Part shown: positions 1 to 7,122 of the stretch, one piece after another
Position numbering within the stretch: position 1 is the first letter of the stretch
How the letters are laid out: each line of letters starts with the position of its first letter
NCBI GenBank assembly: GCA_023132135.1
Contig: JAGLYR010000032.1
Location: 1-7,302 of the forward strand
DNA: 7,302 nt
Origin: Candidatus Eiseniibacteriota bacterium
GTDB lineage: Bacteria > Arandabacterota > Arandabacteria > JAGLYR01
Reading direction: 5' to 3'
Position numbers and translations under genes: made by a program
Notes under the pieces: generated by a model
What the model saw: only the letters and a program-made list of their open reading frames with translations
The model's database searches: none
What the model was told of the DNA's origin: nothing

Positions 1-95
1 GAGAATAGATCCCGGACAAGAGCATGATAGAAATACATTCACACTTCTCTATTGCGGTCTATTCTCTATTGTCTAATTTCCCATCCGACAAGGCA
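1..95. other. AT-rich non-coding tail after the operon, with short repeats
   Basis: This stretch is visibly more AT-rich than the coding DNA. It contains a 10-base direct repeat, TTCTCTATTG at 45-54 and 62-71 (17-base period). It also has a 9-base inverted repeat, GAGAATAGA at 1-9 with TCTATTCTC at 58-66, leaving a 48-base centre. There is no GC-rich stem followed by a T-run, so no intrinsic terminator is seen within the window. It could be the upstream region of the next minus-strand gene. Confidence 0.5.
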
Positions 96-659
96 CTAGC
101 CTTCTCTGCCCCGCCTTGCTCCGCGATGAGCGGTCAGCGCCTCCGGCTCGAAATCCTCTTCATCAATAACAATGGCGCCGGTGGAGCTCCTCTTCAAACT
201 CGCGATTCCCGGATGCTCCCTCTCCAGATCCTCCAGGAGGATGGACTGGCGCTTCACCGTCTTCAGCAGGCGCTCATTCTCCTCCATGAGATCCTTGTGC
301 TCCAGCGCCTGCCGGATGGTGATTGCGAGTTCCACCTCGTTACAGGGTTTCATCAGGAATCGATAGATCCGGCCCTCGTTGATCGCGCTCACCGCGGCTT
401 CCAGGCTCGCCTGCCCCGTCAGCACAATGCGGATGGTTTCCGGATAGATGCGGTAGACCTCGGCGAGGAATTCGGAGCCCGACATGACGGGCATTCTCTC
501 ATCGGAAACGACAACGTCCACCTTCTCGCGCGCCAGCACCGCAAGGGCCTCCCTCGCCGAACCCGTTGTCAGAATCTCGTAGGGCTCCCTGCGAAGGGCG
601 CGCTTCAACCCTTCCGTCACATGGCTCTCGTCGTCGACCAGCAGTACCCTGTGTCCCAT
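96..659 (-). CDS. Single-domain response regulator with coiled-coil tail
   Basis: Last gene, 187 residues, ATG start. The receiver (1-120) has D9-D10-E11, phospho-acceptor D53 in SDERMP, T81 and K104 in MKPC. It shares the AINEGRIYRFLMKPC signature with the receiver of the preceding gene, its closest relative here. Beyond it lies a coiled coil (about 122-148, with ENERLLKTVKRQSILLEDLE), then EREHPGI (146-152) and an acidic tail containing GAIVIDEEDFEPEA. I recall similar PGI plus acidic tails on other stand-alone receivers, so the tail may be a conserved docking or dimerisation element; that is inference. No enzymatic or DNA-binding output is present, so it may be a phosphate shuttle or sink, or act by protein contact. 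It sits 10 bases after the preceding stop, with a near-perfect Shine-Dalgarno sharing bases with that stop codon. Confidence 0.93.
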   Translation of the reverse strand: MGHRVLLVDDESHVTEGLKRALRREPYEILTTGSAREALAVLAREKVDVVVSDERMPVMSGSEFLAEVYRIYPETIRIVLTGQASLEAAVSAINEGRIYRFLMKPCNEVELAITIRQALEHKDLMEENERLLKTVKRQSILLEDLEREHPGIASLKRSSTGAIVIDEEDFEPEALTAHRGARRGREG

Positions 660-665
660 GACTTG

Positions 666-671
666 CCTCCT
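666..671 (-). promoter_or_regulatory. Ribosome binding site of the small receiver gene, shared with the upstream stop
   Basis: AGGAGG on the minus strand lies 6 bases before the ATG at 659. Its first two bases are also the last two bases of the TAG stop (672-670) of the preceding gene, so terminating ribosomes stop on this site. Confidence 0.9.
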
Positions 672-1842
672 ATGTCGCCGCAGGCGTCTCCGCTTCTTCC
701 ATCTCGGGCATCTGCACCAGGATCGGTTCCCTGATTCCCGATCTCCCGGCGAAACCCTTGATTCTTTCGATGAGGGCCTGGCTGACTTCCTGGCCCCTTG
801 TCATCAGCAGCATGTCGCTTCCGGTCCGGACTTCCTCGGCGAGAATCATGCCCGGTGTGAGCTCCCAGATACTCACCCCCCTGATCTTCCGACTCTCCGC
901 CTCGACCCCGACAACGGACTCCAGCGCTGTGAGAGCCTCGGGATCATACCACCCGGACCGCCCGCGAAGCCGCGCCAGCGCTTTGTCTCTTGTGATCCCC
1001 GTCGCCTCAAGCATGTCGAAATCGAGCACCACCTTGAGCACTCTGGCGCCCAGGGGAATCCTTTCGCCGCGACCGGAGTCCTGCCGGGACTGCGTGCAGT
1101 CGAACCGCTCCTCCTGGCAGGCGACGATCTCGGCCACCTCTTCCATCCGGGGTATGTGGCTCAACAGGTCTGAGGCGAGAGCAGGATGCTTCCGGAAAAG
1201 CTCGGCCTCTTCCCCGGCAAGATCTCCCCCCCTGTAGAGTTTCTGCAGCGCTCTCTCGGGAAGGATGACACACCCGATCTGCGACAGCATCGCAGCTGTT
1301 TCGAGACGCCACAGATCCGGGACACCCAGGTGTTGACCAATCCGGCGCGCGTAGCGCTTGATCCGCGAGGACCGTCCGAACGCCTCGGGATTGACCAGCG
1401 CGAGGATTTCCGTGAGTACCTTGATACTGCCGCTCAGGGTCTTCTCCAGGAGCTCGCGCTCTGCTGTGACAAGCCGGTATTGCTCAATCCCGAGGTTGAG
1501 GACCTTGGTCAGGACCTCTGTGGGACACGGCTTGGTGAGGAATCGGAAGATGCATCCCTCGTTGATGGCTTCGATCGCCGTTTCGAGATCCGCATTCCCC
1601 GTGAGCATAATCCGGACACTGTCCGAATGACTTTCCCGGACCTCGGAGAGAAACTGGATCCCGTCCATCCCCGGCATCCGCAGGTCGGAAACAACCACCG
1701 CAAATGGTCCGGCGTCTCTCACGGCTTCCAGACCGGCCCGGCCGCTTGCGGCCGTTGTGACCTGATACTGCTTCCTCAGCTGGCGCCTGAAGCTTGTCAG
1801 GATGTTCTCATCGTCATCAACAAAGAGGATCCTATCAGGCAT
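670..1842 (-). CDS. REC plus degenerate HD-GYP-like domain response regulator
   Basis: Fourth gene, 390 residues, ATG start. The receiver (1-122) has D9-D10, phospho-acceptor D53 in SDLRMP, T81 and K104 in TKPC, and carries the AINEGCIFRFLTKPC signature often seen in RpfG-like receivers. Residues about 139-312 align by eye to an HD-GYP domain, but the canonical LLHDIGK is MLSQIGC (185-191), the HHE motif is C242-Q243-E244, the GSGYP loop is replaced by CTQSRQDSG (249-257), and the VADxxDAL aspartate is L273. Only H219 of the usual ligands remains, so cyclic-di-GMP phosphodiesterase activity is unlikely. A C-terminal module (about 323-385) contains LTPGMILAEEVRT and a GQEVSQALIERI segment, as found in related regulators. 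A Shine-Dalgarno at 1849-1854 lies inside the end of the preceding gene, which overlaps by 8 bases. The role is probably as a phosphorylation-switched binding protein. Confidence 0.92.
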   Translation of the reverse strand: MPDRILFVDDDENILTSFRRQLRKQYQVTTAASGRAGLEAVRDAGPFAVVVSDLRMPGMDGIQFLSEVRESHSDSVRIMLTGNADLETAIEAINEGCIFRFLTKPCPTEVLTKVLNLGIEQYRLVTAERELLEKTLSGSIKVLTEILALVNPEAFGRSSRIKRYARRIGQHLGVPDLWRLETAAMLSQIGCVILPERALQKLYRGGDLAGEEAELFRKHPALASDLLSHIPRMEEVAEIVACQEERFDCTQSRQDSGRGERIPLGARVLKVVLDFDMLEATGITRDKALARLRGRSGWYDPEALTALESVVGVEAESRKIRGVSIWELTPGMILAEEVRTGSDMLLMTRGQEVSQALIERIKGFAGRSGIREPILVQMPEMEEAETPAAT

Positions 1843-3043
1843 TCGTGACTCCTTGTTCTACCGCCTCCAGACAGCCGTCCCGCCACAGCGGGATCCGCTG
1901 CGTCAATCCCATCTCGGAGATGTATGGCTCGTCCAGCGCACCGCCGTCCTCGTCCGCCTCAATCTCATTCAGAAGCGCGTTGGCCGCGTGCACCGCCGTG
2001 AGGGGCCCGAACTCCCGGACCGGGCAATCCGCCGGGCGGTGGTGGAACGCGATGGCCTCCACGATCGTATCCGGCAGTCCCCACAAACCCATCAGGTAAG
2101 CCCCGATCTCCGCGTGGGTGGTTCCGAAGCTCTCCAGCTCCGCCCGGTGTACGCGCATGCCGCTTTTCTTTGCCAGGAGGAGGATTGCTCCGTAGCGGTC
2201 CGGTAACCTGGAGGCCAGTACCAGTTTTCCCGAGTCGTGCAACAGTCCGGCCATGAAGGCGTGGTCTGCAGACGCCTGGGGCAGATTCTCACCCGTGGCA
2301 ATGGCCTTGGCCGCAACGCCCGCTGCCATGCTGTGGTTCCACAGGTGGTCCAGCAATCCGCCGGGGAAATGCTTCTGGTCGAACTCCGAAAAAATCTGGA
2401 CCGAGAGAACCAGGCCCCGGACGTTTTCGATTCCAAGAAGGCCGGCGGCCTGTGCCGGGCTGGACACATGCTCGCACAGGCCGAAAAAGGCGGAGTTGAC
2501 CATCTGGAGGATCTTGGCGGACATTCCGACATCCCGGGAGACTATCTCGCCGACCCTCCGGGTCGATGCCTCCGGTGATTGCAGCTCTTCCATCAGTTCA
2601 GCGTAAAGGGACGGCAAACTGGGAAGGGTATCCATCCGGGACACAATGCCCTTGAGGGATTCGTTCTCCAGGAGGTCCCGCAGAGCGCACGCCCGGGCCA
2701 CGGTCGCCTTCAGTACATCCGCGTTGCAGGGTTTGGAAAGGTACTGGTGGGCCGTCCGCACCGACTCCATGATCAATTCCTTATCGGAGTGGCCCGACAG
2801 GACAATCCGCACCGTCCTGGGGTATTCCCGCGCCACCCGGCTGAGCAACCGGGCCCCGTCCATTCCGGGCATCCGCATGTCGCTCACGACGACGTCGCAG
2901 GGCTCCGAGCCCAGAATATCCAGAGCCTGCTCTCCACCCTCCGTGAACAACATGTCCCACTCGCGACGCATGGGCCGGAGCATTCTCCTCAAACCCTCGA
3001 GCACGTTCGGCTCATCATCCACGAACAAGATTCGTCTCTTCAC
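1835..3043 (-). CDS. REC-HDOD response regulator
   Basis: Third gene, 402 residues, starting at GTG. This start is required to include the first receiver strand MKRRILFVDD. The receiver (1-122) has D9-D10, phospho-acceptor D55 in SDMRMP, S83 and K104 in SKPC. After a helical linker, an HDOD domain (about 138-345) begins with LPSLPSLYAELMEEL and includes the typical VNSAFFG segment. Unusually for HDOD proteins, many of which lack metal ligands, it keeps an HD-like set: H237 (LWNHS), H269-D270 (GLLHDSGK), H310 and H334-H335. HDOD regulators are known mainly as non-enzymatic signalling outputs in motility, biofilm and stress control; whether this one binds metal is inference. The tail after about 350 is of unknown role. 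It overlaps the preceding kinase by 29 bases and the following gene by 8 bases, consistent with a direct phosphotransfer target of the operon kinases. Confidence 0.94.
   Translation of the reverse strand: MKRRILFVDDEPNVLEGLRRMLRPMRREWDMLFTEGGEQALDILGSEPCDVVVSDMRMPGMDGARLLSRVAREYPRTVRIVLSGHSDKELIMESVRTAHQYLSKPCNADVLKATVARACALRDLLENESLKGIVSRMDTLPSLPSLYAELMEELQSPEASTRRVGEIVSRDVGMSAKILQMVNSAFFGLCEHVSSPAQAAGLLGIENVRGLVLSVQIFSEFDQKHFPGGLLDHLWNHSMAAGVAAKAIATGENLPQASADHAFMAGLLHDSGKLVLASRLPDRYGAILLLAKKSGMRVHRAELESFGTTHAEIGAYLMGLWGLPDTIVEAIAFHHRPADCPVREFGPLTAVHAANALLNEIEADEDGGALDEPYISEMGLTQRIPLWRDGCLEAVEQGVTNA
1849..1854 (-). promoter_or_regulatory. Ribosome binding site of the degenerate HD-GYP gene
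   Basis: AAGGAG on the minus strand lies 6 bases before the ATG at 1842, inside the final codons of the REC-HDOD gene. It supports independent or coupled initiation across the 8-base overlap. Confidence 0.85.
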
Positions 3044-5273
3044 GCTGCTCCGCCTTCACCTGCTCCGTCTTCCCACCAAGGGGAAGCCGGATGACAAATG
3101 TCGTTCCTCTGCCCGTTTCCGTCTCGAACTGGAGCGTGCCCCCGTGTTTCTGGACAATCACAGAGCGGCACACGGCCAGCCCCTGTCCCGTCCCCTTCCC
3201 CACCTCCTTGGTCGTGAAAAACGGGTCGAAAACCCGGGATCGGATTTCTTCGGGAATCCCCGTTCCGGTGTCCGATATCCTGATCTCCGCCTCATTTCCC
3301 ACCAGGGTCGTGCTCAGGGTGATCCGGCCCTTCTCCGACGCCCCGGACTCCGCAGATCCAGCAATCGCGTGCGCGGCGTTGATGATCAGATTCAAGATGA
3401 CCTGGTTGAACTCACCCGGCAGGCACGGCACAAGGGGCAAGCTCTTGTCCAACTCCATCTTCATATCCGCCACGTATTTCCATTCGTTCCGCGCTACCGT
3501 CGCAGTGCTCTCGATTGCCTTGTTGACGTCCGTCGGCACGTGCCCGTCCGTACCCGGGTGTGAGAACTCCTTCATGGCTCTCACGATGTGCGCGACGCGG
3601 TCAATCCCTTCCAGGGCCTGGCTGATGGCTCTCGGGATTTCCTCCGTGAGGTACTCCACGTCCGCGTCTTCGGCCAGGCTCTCCATCTCCTGAATGAGAC
3701 CCTCGGACTTTTCCCCGGCCTTGACGGCTTTGACCAGTTGATCACCCTTCGCCAGAAGTGTTTCCAGATCTCTGAACGCCTCGTCGAGGAAGCGCACGTT
3801 GTCACCAACGTACTGTGTCGGTGTGTTGATTTCGTGGGCAATGCCGGCCGCCAGCTGGCCGATGGATTCCAGCTTCTGGGACTGGACAATCTGGTGCTCG
3901 CGCGCCCTGCTCTCTGCGATGTCAGGGCGGGGAGTCTCTTCCGCCTTCTCCTGCTCAAGAGTGACCCTGCGGAGCTGCCCATTCAGCCTCGCCAGCTCGG
4001 CCGCCTGCTGCTCGACCCTTGCCGCCAGTTCATTGTTGGCCCGCGCCAGGGCAGCAGGGGGCGCGGAAACCCCGTCTTCATCGACGGGCCTGCTCGCGGG
4101 CGCGGGGCGCTCCTCTGCAGTTTCCCCGGCGCCGCAGGCGGGCAGGCAGACCGAGAAAACCGTCCCCACACCCAGGCTGCTCTCGACCGCGACCTCCCCC
4201 CCATGATCCCGGACAATTCGCCGGACAATGGACAGCCCCAGCCCGGTTCCTCCCTCCAAACCCCGGGTTGTGTAGAGGGGTTTGAAAATGCGTTCCATAA
4301 TCTGCGGGTCAATTCCTCTTCCACTGTCAGCCACGCGCAGCTCCACACACGGGCCCGGACGCACGGTGCCGCCGCCGGGGATGGCGTCTCCCTCTGGTTC
4401 GATGTCCCCGAGAGAAATCTCGACCGCCCCTCCGCGGCTCACAGCTTGAAGAGCGTTGACCCCCAGGTTCATCACGACCTGCCGGATCTGGCCCGCATCG
4501 GCCTCGACCAGCCGGCCCGTTGTTTCTGAATCCGACCATCTCACTTCCACACCCCTGGGAGCCGAAGCCCTCAGGAGCCCGATGCAATCGTCAACGATTT
4601 TCCCAAGATCGCAGGCGGCTCGCTCCCCGGTCTCCCCCTGGCTGAGGGCCACGACCTGCCGCACCAGGGTTCTCGCGTGATCGCAGGACTTCTGGATAGT
4701 TTGCACCTTTTCCCGGGCCTTGTCGTTCGTGTCCAGGTAGCAGGCCAGCAGGTCACTGCTGCCGAGGATGATCGCCAGGATGTTGTTGATGTCGTGGGCA
4801 ACCCCCGCGGCCAGGGTTCCGACCATCTCCATCTTCTGGCTCTGAAGGAGTTGCTGTTCCAGAAGCAGGTTCTGTTGCAGGAGCTCATCCCGGCTGGATT
4901 TAACGCGCAGGGCATTGCTGAGCCGGGCGACCAGGTCTTCCTGCGCCACGGGCTTGTTCAGCAGATCGACGGCCCCGAGGTTGAGCGCCCGTCGTTTCAG
5001 GTCCTGGTCTTCGAGACCCGTGAGGACAACGACTTCAATGTCCGACAGCTCCGGACGGGCCTTCATGTCAGCCAGCAGATCAAGCCCGTTCTTGCCGGGC
5101 ATCATCACATCCAGAACGGCCGCATCGAAAGGTTTTTTGCCAAGAAGGTCCATGGCCTCGGCGGCACTGGTCGCATACTCCAACTCCCAAAGCCCCGAGA
5201 CATCCCGGAGCATTCTCCTGACGCCGTTCAGGACTCTTGAGTCGTCATCTACGAACAAGATCCGTCGTTTCAT
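3015..5273 (-). CDS. REC-kinase-kinase: receiver fused to two complete histidine kinase cores
   Basis: Second gene, 752 residues, ATG start. A receiver (1-122; D9-D10, phospho-acceptor D55, T85, K107 in NKP) is followed by a short coiled coil and a first kinase core. That core has H-box AAGVAHDINNILAIILG with H160, N-box N269/N273, D-box D316-S-G-R-G, PLYTTR and G-box GGTGLGLS (341-348), and ends near 379. A Pro/Ala-rich and then coiled-coil linker (about 380-460) joins a second core: AGIAHEINTPTQYVGDN with H480, N-box N628/N632, D-box D668-T-G-T-G, DPFFTTK and G-box GKGTGQGLA (692-700). Both cores keep every catalytic box, so both look active. No PAS, membrane or Hpt domain is seen. The second core closely matches that of the preceding gene, which suggests duplication and fusion. 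The Shine-Dalgarno is weak (purine-rich stretch only), so translation is probably coupled to the upstream gene through the 29-base overlap. Confidence 0.95.
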   Translation of the reverse strand: MKRRILFVDDDSRVLNGVRRMLRDVSGLWELEYATSAAEAMDLLGKKPFDAAVLDVMMPGKNGLDLLADMKARPELSDIEVVVLTGLEDQDLKRRALNLGAVDLLNKPVAQEDLVARLSNALRVKSSRDELLQQNLLLEQQLLQSQKMEMVGTLAAGVAHDINNILAIILGSSDLLACYLDTNDKAREKVQTIQKSCDHARTLVRQVVALSQGETGERAACDLGKIVDDCIGLLRASAPRGVEVRWSDSETTGRLVEADAGQIRQVVMNLGVNALQAVSRGGAVEISLGDIEPEGDAIPGGGTVRPGPCVELRVADSGRGIDPQIMERIFKPLYTTRGLEGGTGLGLSIVRRIVRDHGGEVAVESSLGVGTVFSVCLPACGAGETAEERPAPASRPVDEDGVSAPPAALARANNELAARVEQQAAELARLNGQLRRVTLEQEKAEETPRPDIAESRAREHQIVQSQKLESIGQLAAGIAHEINTPTQYVGDNVRFLDEAFRDLETLLAKGDQLVKAVKAGEKSEGLIQEMESLAEDADVEYLTEEIPRAISQALEGIDRVAHIVRAMKEFSHPGTDGHVPTDVNKAIESTATVARNEWKYVADMKMELDKSLPLVPCLPGEFNQVILNLIINAAHAIAGSAESGASEKGRITLSTTLVGNEAEIRISDTGTGIPEEIRSRVFDPFFTTKEVGKGTGQGLAVCRSVIVQKHGGTLQFETETGRGTTFVIRLPLGGKTEQVKAEQREETNLVRG

Positions 5274-6942
5274 GGGAACTCTCTGCTTCCCTTTCTTCGC
5301 CGCCGTCGAGAGGCAGCCGGATGATGAAGGTTGCGCCTTTTCCTTCCTCGGTTTCCAAACTCAGAGTACCCCTGTGCTTGTCCACGATCACTGAGCGGGC
5401 AATGGCCAGCCCCTGGCCCGACCCCTTGCCCACTTCCTTGGTCGTGAAGAACGGGTTGAAGACCCGGGACTGGACCTCCTCGGGAATCCCACCCCCCGTG
5501 TCGGCGACCCGCACTTCCACCCAATCCCCATCCTGACGCGTCTCAATGACAATCTCGCCCTTCGCCTCGGGATTCTCGCCCAGGAACTCGTCGATCGCCT
5601 GGGCGGCATTCACAACCAGGTTCAGAATCACCTGGTTGAACTCTCCGGGCATGCAGGGCACCGGCGGCAACGAGGGATCCAGTTTCAGATCGAGATCCGC
5701 CACGTACTTCCACTCGTTCCGGGCCACGGTCACCGTACTCTCGATGGCCTTGTTGATGTCCGTGGCCTGCATTCCCTCACCTCCGGGGTGGGAGAATTCC
5801 TTCATCGCCCGCACAATCCTGGCAACCCGCCCAATTCCATCCAGTGTCTGCTGGAAAGCGCGGGGCGCTTCTTCCAGCAGGTAGTCGAGATCCGTGTCTT
5901 CCAGTACGCTCTCGGCTCGCTCGATCCGCTCCGCTGGAACATCTCCGGACTTCGCCGCATCGAGTACTCCCCGCAGTTCCTCCAGGACCCGGCACAGGCC
6001 CTCGAAGGCTTCTTGCAGAAAGCGGGTGTTGTCACCCACGTATTGGGTGGGGGTGTTGATCTCGTGGGCGATGCCCGCGGCCATCTGGCCGATGGATTCC
6101 AGCTTTTGGGCCTGTATCAGCTGGCTCTCGAGGACCCTCTTCTCCGTGATATCCTGAAGCACTCCCACTGTGCGATAGATTTCGCCTTCGTCGTTCCTGA
6201 CGGCAAATCCCCTCGCCAGGATCCAGCGGACGGAACCGTCGGGTCTGTTGATCCTGAACTCCGCGCGCAACTTCTCGCCGGTCCTGAGGTACTCCTCGAA
6301 CGCACGTTCGAATCCTCCCCTGTCATCCCTGTGGAGACTCTCCCAGAGGACTTCCTCGTCTGCGTACACTTCCTCCGGCCTGCGTCCCCAGATCTTCTCG
6401 AACGCCGGGCTCAGGTAGTAGATCCCCCGGAACTCCCCCCCTCCTCCCACCCAGAAGACATCCTCCACAGTATCTGCAATCTGGCGGAACCGCTCTTCGC
6501 TCTCCCGCAGTGCCGCCGTCCGCTCCTCTACGATCTGCTCCAGATTCTCCTGATGGTGGCGCTTCTCAATCATGAGCTTGCGGCGATGGAGTACGGCGGC
6601 AACATTGATCAGCACCTCCTCCACCCCGAAGGGTTTCACAATGTAGCCGTACACGCCCATCTCCAGCGCGGCCTCGATCATCTCCGGCTTGTTCCTCACA
6701 CTCACAAGAACTGCGGCGGTTTCCTCGTACGTGTCGAGGACAAAGCGGACCAGGTCCAGGCCGGACTCGCCGGGCATGTTGATATCCGAGAGGACAAGAT
6801 CGAACGATTCCCCGGCCAGGCGTTCTCGCGCCCGCTCCGCGTTCTCCGCTTCGACACACGAATGCCCTCTCTCCTCGAGAATATCCTTGAGCAACCGCCG
6901 GATCGCCTGTTCGTCATCGACTATGAGAATCCTACCCTGCAT
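5245..6942 (-). CDS. REC-PAS-histidine kinase (cytosolic two-component sensor kinase, HEINTP type)
   Basis: First gene of the operon, 565 residues from the chosen ATG. An N-terminal receiver (about 1-120) has the acidic pair D9-D10, phospho-acceptor D53 in SDINMP, switch residue S81 and K103 in KPF. A helical coiled-coil linker (about 121-150) leads into a PAS/PAC sensor domain (about 150-270, ending in a typical LQDITEKR motif). The kinase core follows: H-box AGIAHEINTPTQYVGDN with phospho-acceptor H293, N-box around N441/N445, D-box D481-T-G-G-G, F-box NPFFTTK and G-box GKGSGQGLA (505-513). There are no membrane segments, so the PAS domain would sense an internal cue. The start at 6942 is set by a strong Shine-Dalgarno 7 bases upstream. 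An in-frame extension to 7203 runs through palindromic non-coding DNA and is rejected. The 3' end overlaps the next gene by 29 bases. The domain assignment is secure; ligand and partners are unknown. Confidence 0.95.
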   Translation of the reverse strand: MQGRILIVDDEQAIRRLLKDILEERGHSCVEAENAERARERLAGESFDLVLSDINMPGESGLDLVRFVLDTYEETAAVLVSVRNKPEMIEAALEMGVYGYIVKPFGVEEVLINVAAVLHRRKLMIEKRHHQENLEQIVEERTAALRESEERFRQIADTVEDVFWVGGGGEFRGIYYLSPAFEKIWGRRPEEVYADEEVLWESLHRDDRGGFERAFEEYLRTGEKLRAEFRINRPDGSVRWILARGFAVRNDEGEIYRTVGVLQDITEKRVLESQLIQAQKLESIGQMAAGIAHEINTPTQYVGDNTRFLQEAFEGLCRVLEELRGVLDAAKSGDVPAERIERAESVLEDTDLDYLLEEAPRAFQQTLDGIGRVARIVRAMKEFSHPGGEGMQATDINKAIESTVTVARNEWKYVADLDLKLDPSLPPVPCMPGEFNQVILNLVVNAAQAIDEFLGENPEAKGEIVIETRQDGDWVEVRVADTGGGIPEEVQSRVFNPFFTTKEVGKGSGQGLAIARSVIVDKHRGTLSLETEEGKGATFIIRLPLDGGEEREAESSHETTDLVRR

Positions 6943-6949
6943 GAGCGTT

Positions 6950-6956
6950 ACCTCCC
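6950..6956 (-). promoter_or_regulatory. Ribosome binding site of the REC-PAS-kinase
   Basis: GGGAGGT on the minus strand lies 7 bases before the ATG at 6942. This decides the start: the alternative in-frame ATG at 7203 would add 87 residues encoded by hairpin-rich DNA before the first receiver strand. Confidence 0.88.
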
Positions 6957-6974
6957 ATATTGAAATTCGACCCG

Positions 6975-6987
6975 GAGGAACATCCTC
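6975..6987. promoter_or_regulatory. Small dyad close to the first start codon
   Basis: GAGGA (6975-6979) and TCCTC (6983-6987) form a 5-bp dyad with a 3-base centre, about 33 bases upstream of the start at 6942. It could be a small operator half-site pair or a leader hairpin. It is short enough to be chance. Confidence 0.25.
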
Positions 6988-7050
6988 TGAAGCGGATTCT
7001 CGGCAAAAAGGCGACGAGGCGAGTGCGAGAGTGGGCGAGGGGGCAAGTGC

Positions 7051-7073
7051 GCGACAGGGATGGGCGTTGTCGC
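7051..7073. repeat. Inverted repeat (6-bp stem)
   Basis: GCGACA (7051-7056) pairs with TGTCGC (7068-7073) around an 11-base loop. It is the innermost member of the hairpin cluster, about 110 bases upstream of the first start codon. It may be chance in GC-rich DNA. Confidence 0.4.
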
Positions 7074-7080
7074 TCTGTCC

Positions 7081-7109
7081 CCCCGGGTTCCGCTTCGCTT
7101 CACCCGGGG
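7081..7109. repeat. GC-rich hairpin (8-bp stem, 13-base loop)
   Basis: CCCCGGGT (7081-7088) pairs perfectly with ACCCGGGG (7102-7109). The 13-base loop contains the tandem pattern CGCTTCGCTTC. It is part of the palindrome cluster upstream of the operon; no T-run follows on either strand. Confidence 0.65.
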
Positions 7110-7122
7110 CTAACACTGAGCC

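Noticed and set aside
24-734. Plus-strand open frame spanning the small receiver gene
   Set aside because: It is a shadow of the receiver gene on the opposite strand, and its translation shows no domain.
2646-4529. Plus-strand open frames of about 300 codons (2646-3563 and 3588-4529)
   Set aside because: Both are antisense shadows of the double kinase and the REC-HDOD gene, with compositionally biased translations and no family resemblance.
5788-6963. Long plus-strand open frame (391 codons) opposite the first kinase
   Set aside because: It mirrors the high-GC codon pattern of the kinase on the other strand and has no recognisable domain or good ribosome site. The minus-strand kinase motifs are unambiguous.
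6943-7080. Sigma-54 or sigma-70 promoter for the operon
   Set aside because: TTGC-like and AT-rich fragments occur on the minus strand, but none has a correctly spaced GG element or -35 box.
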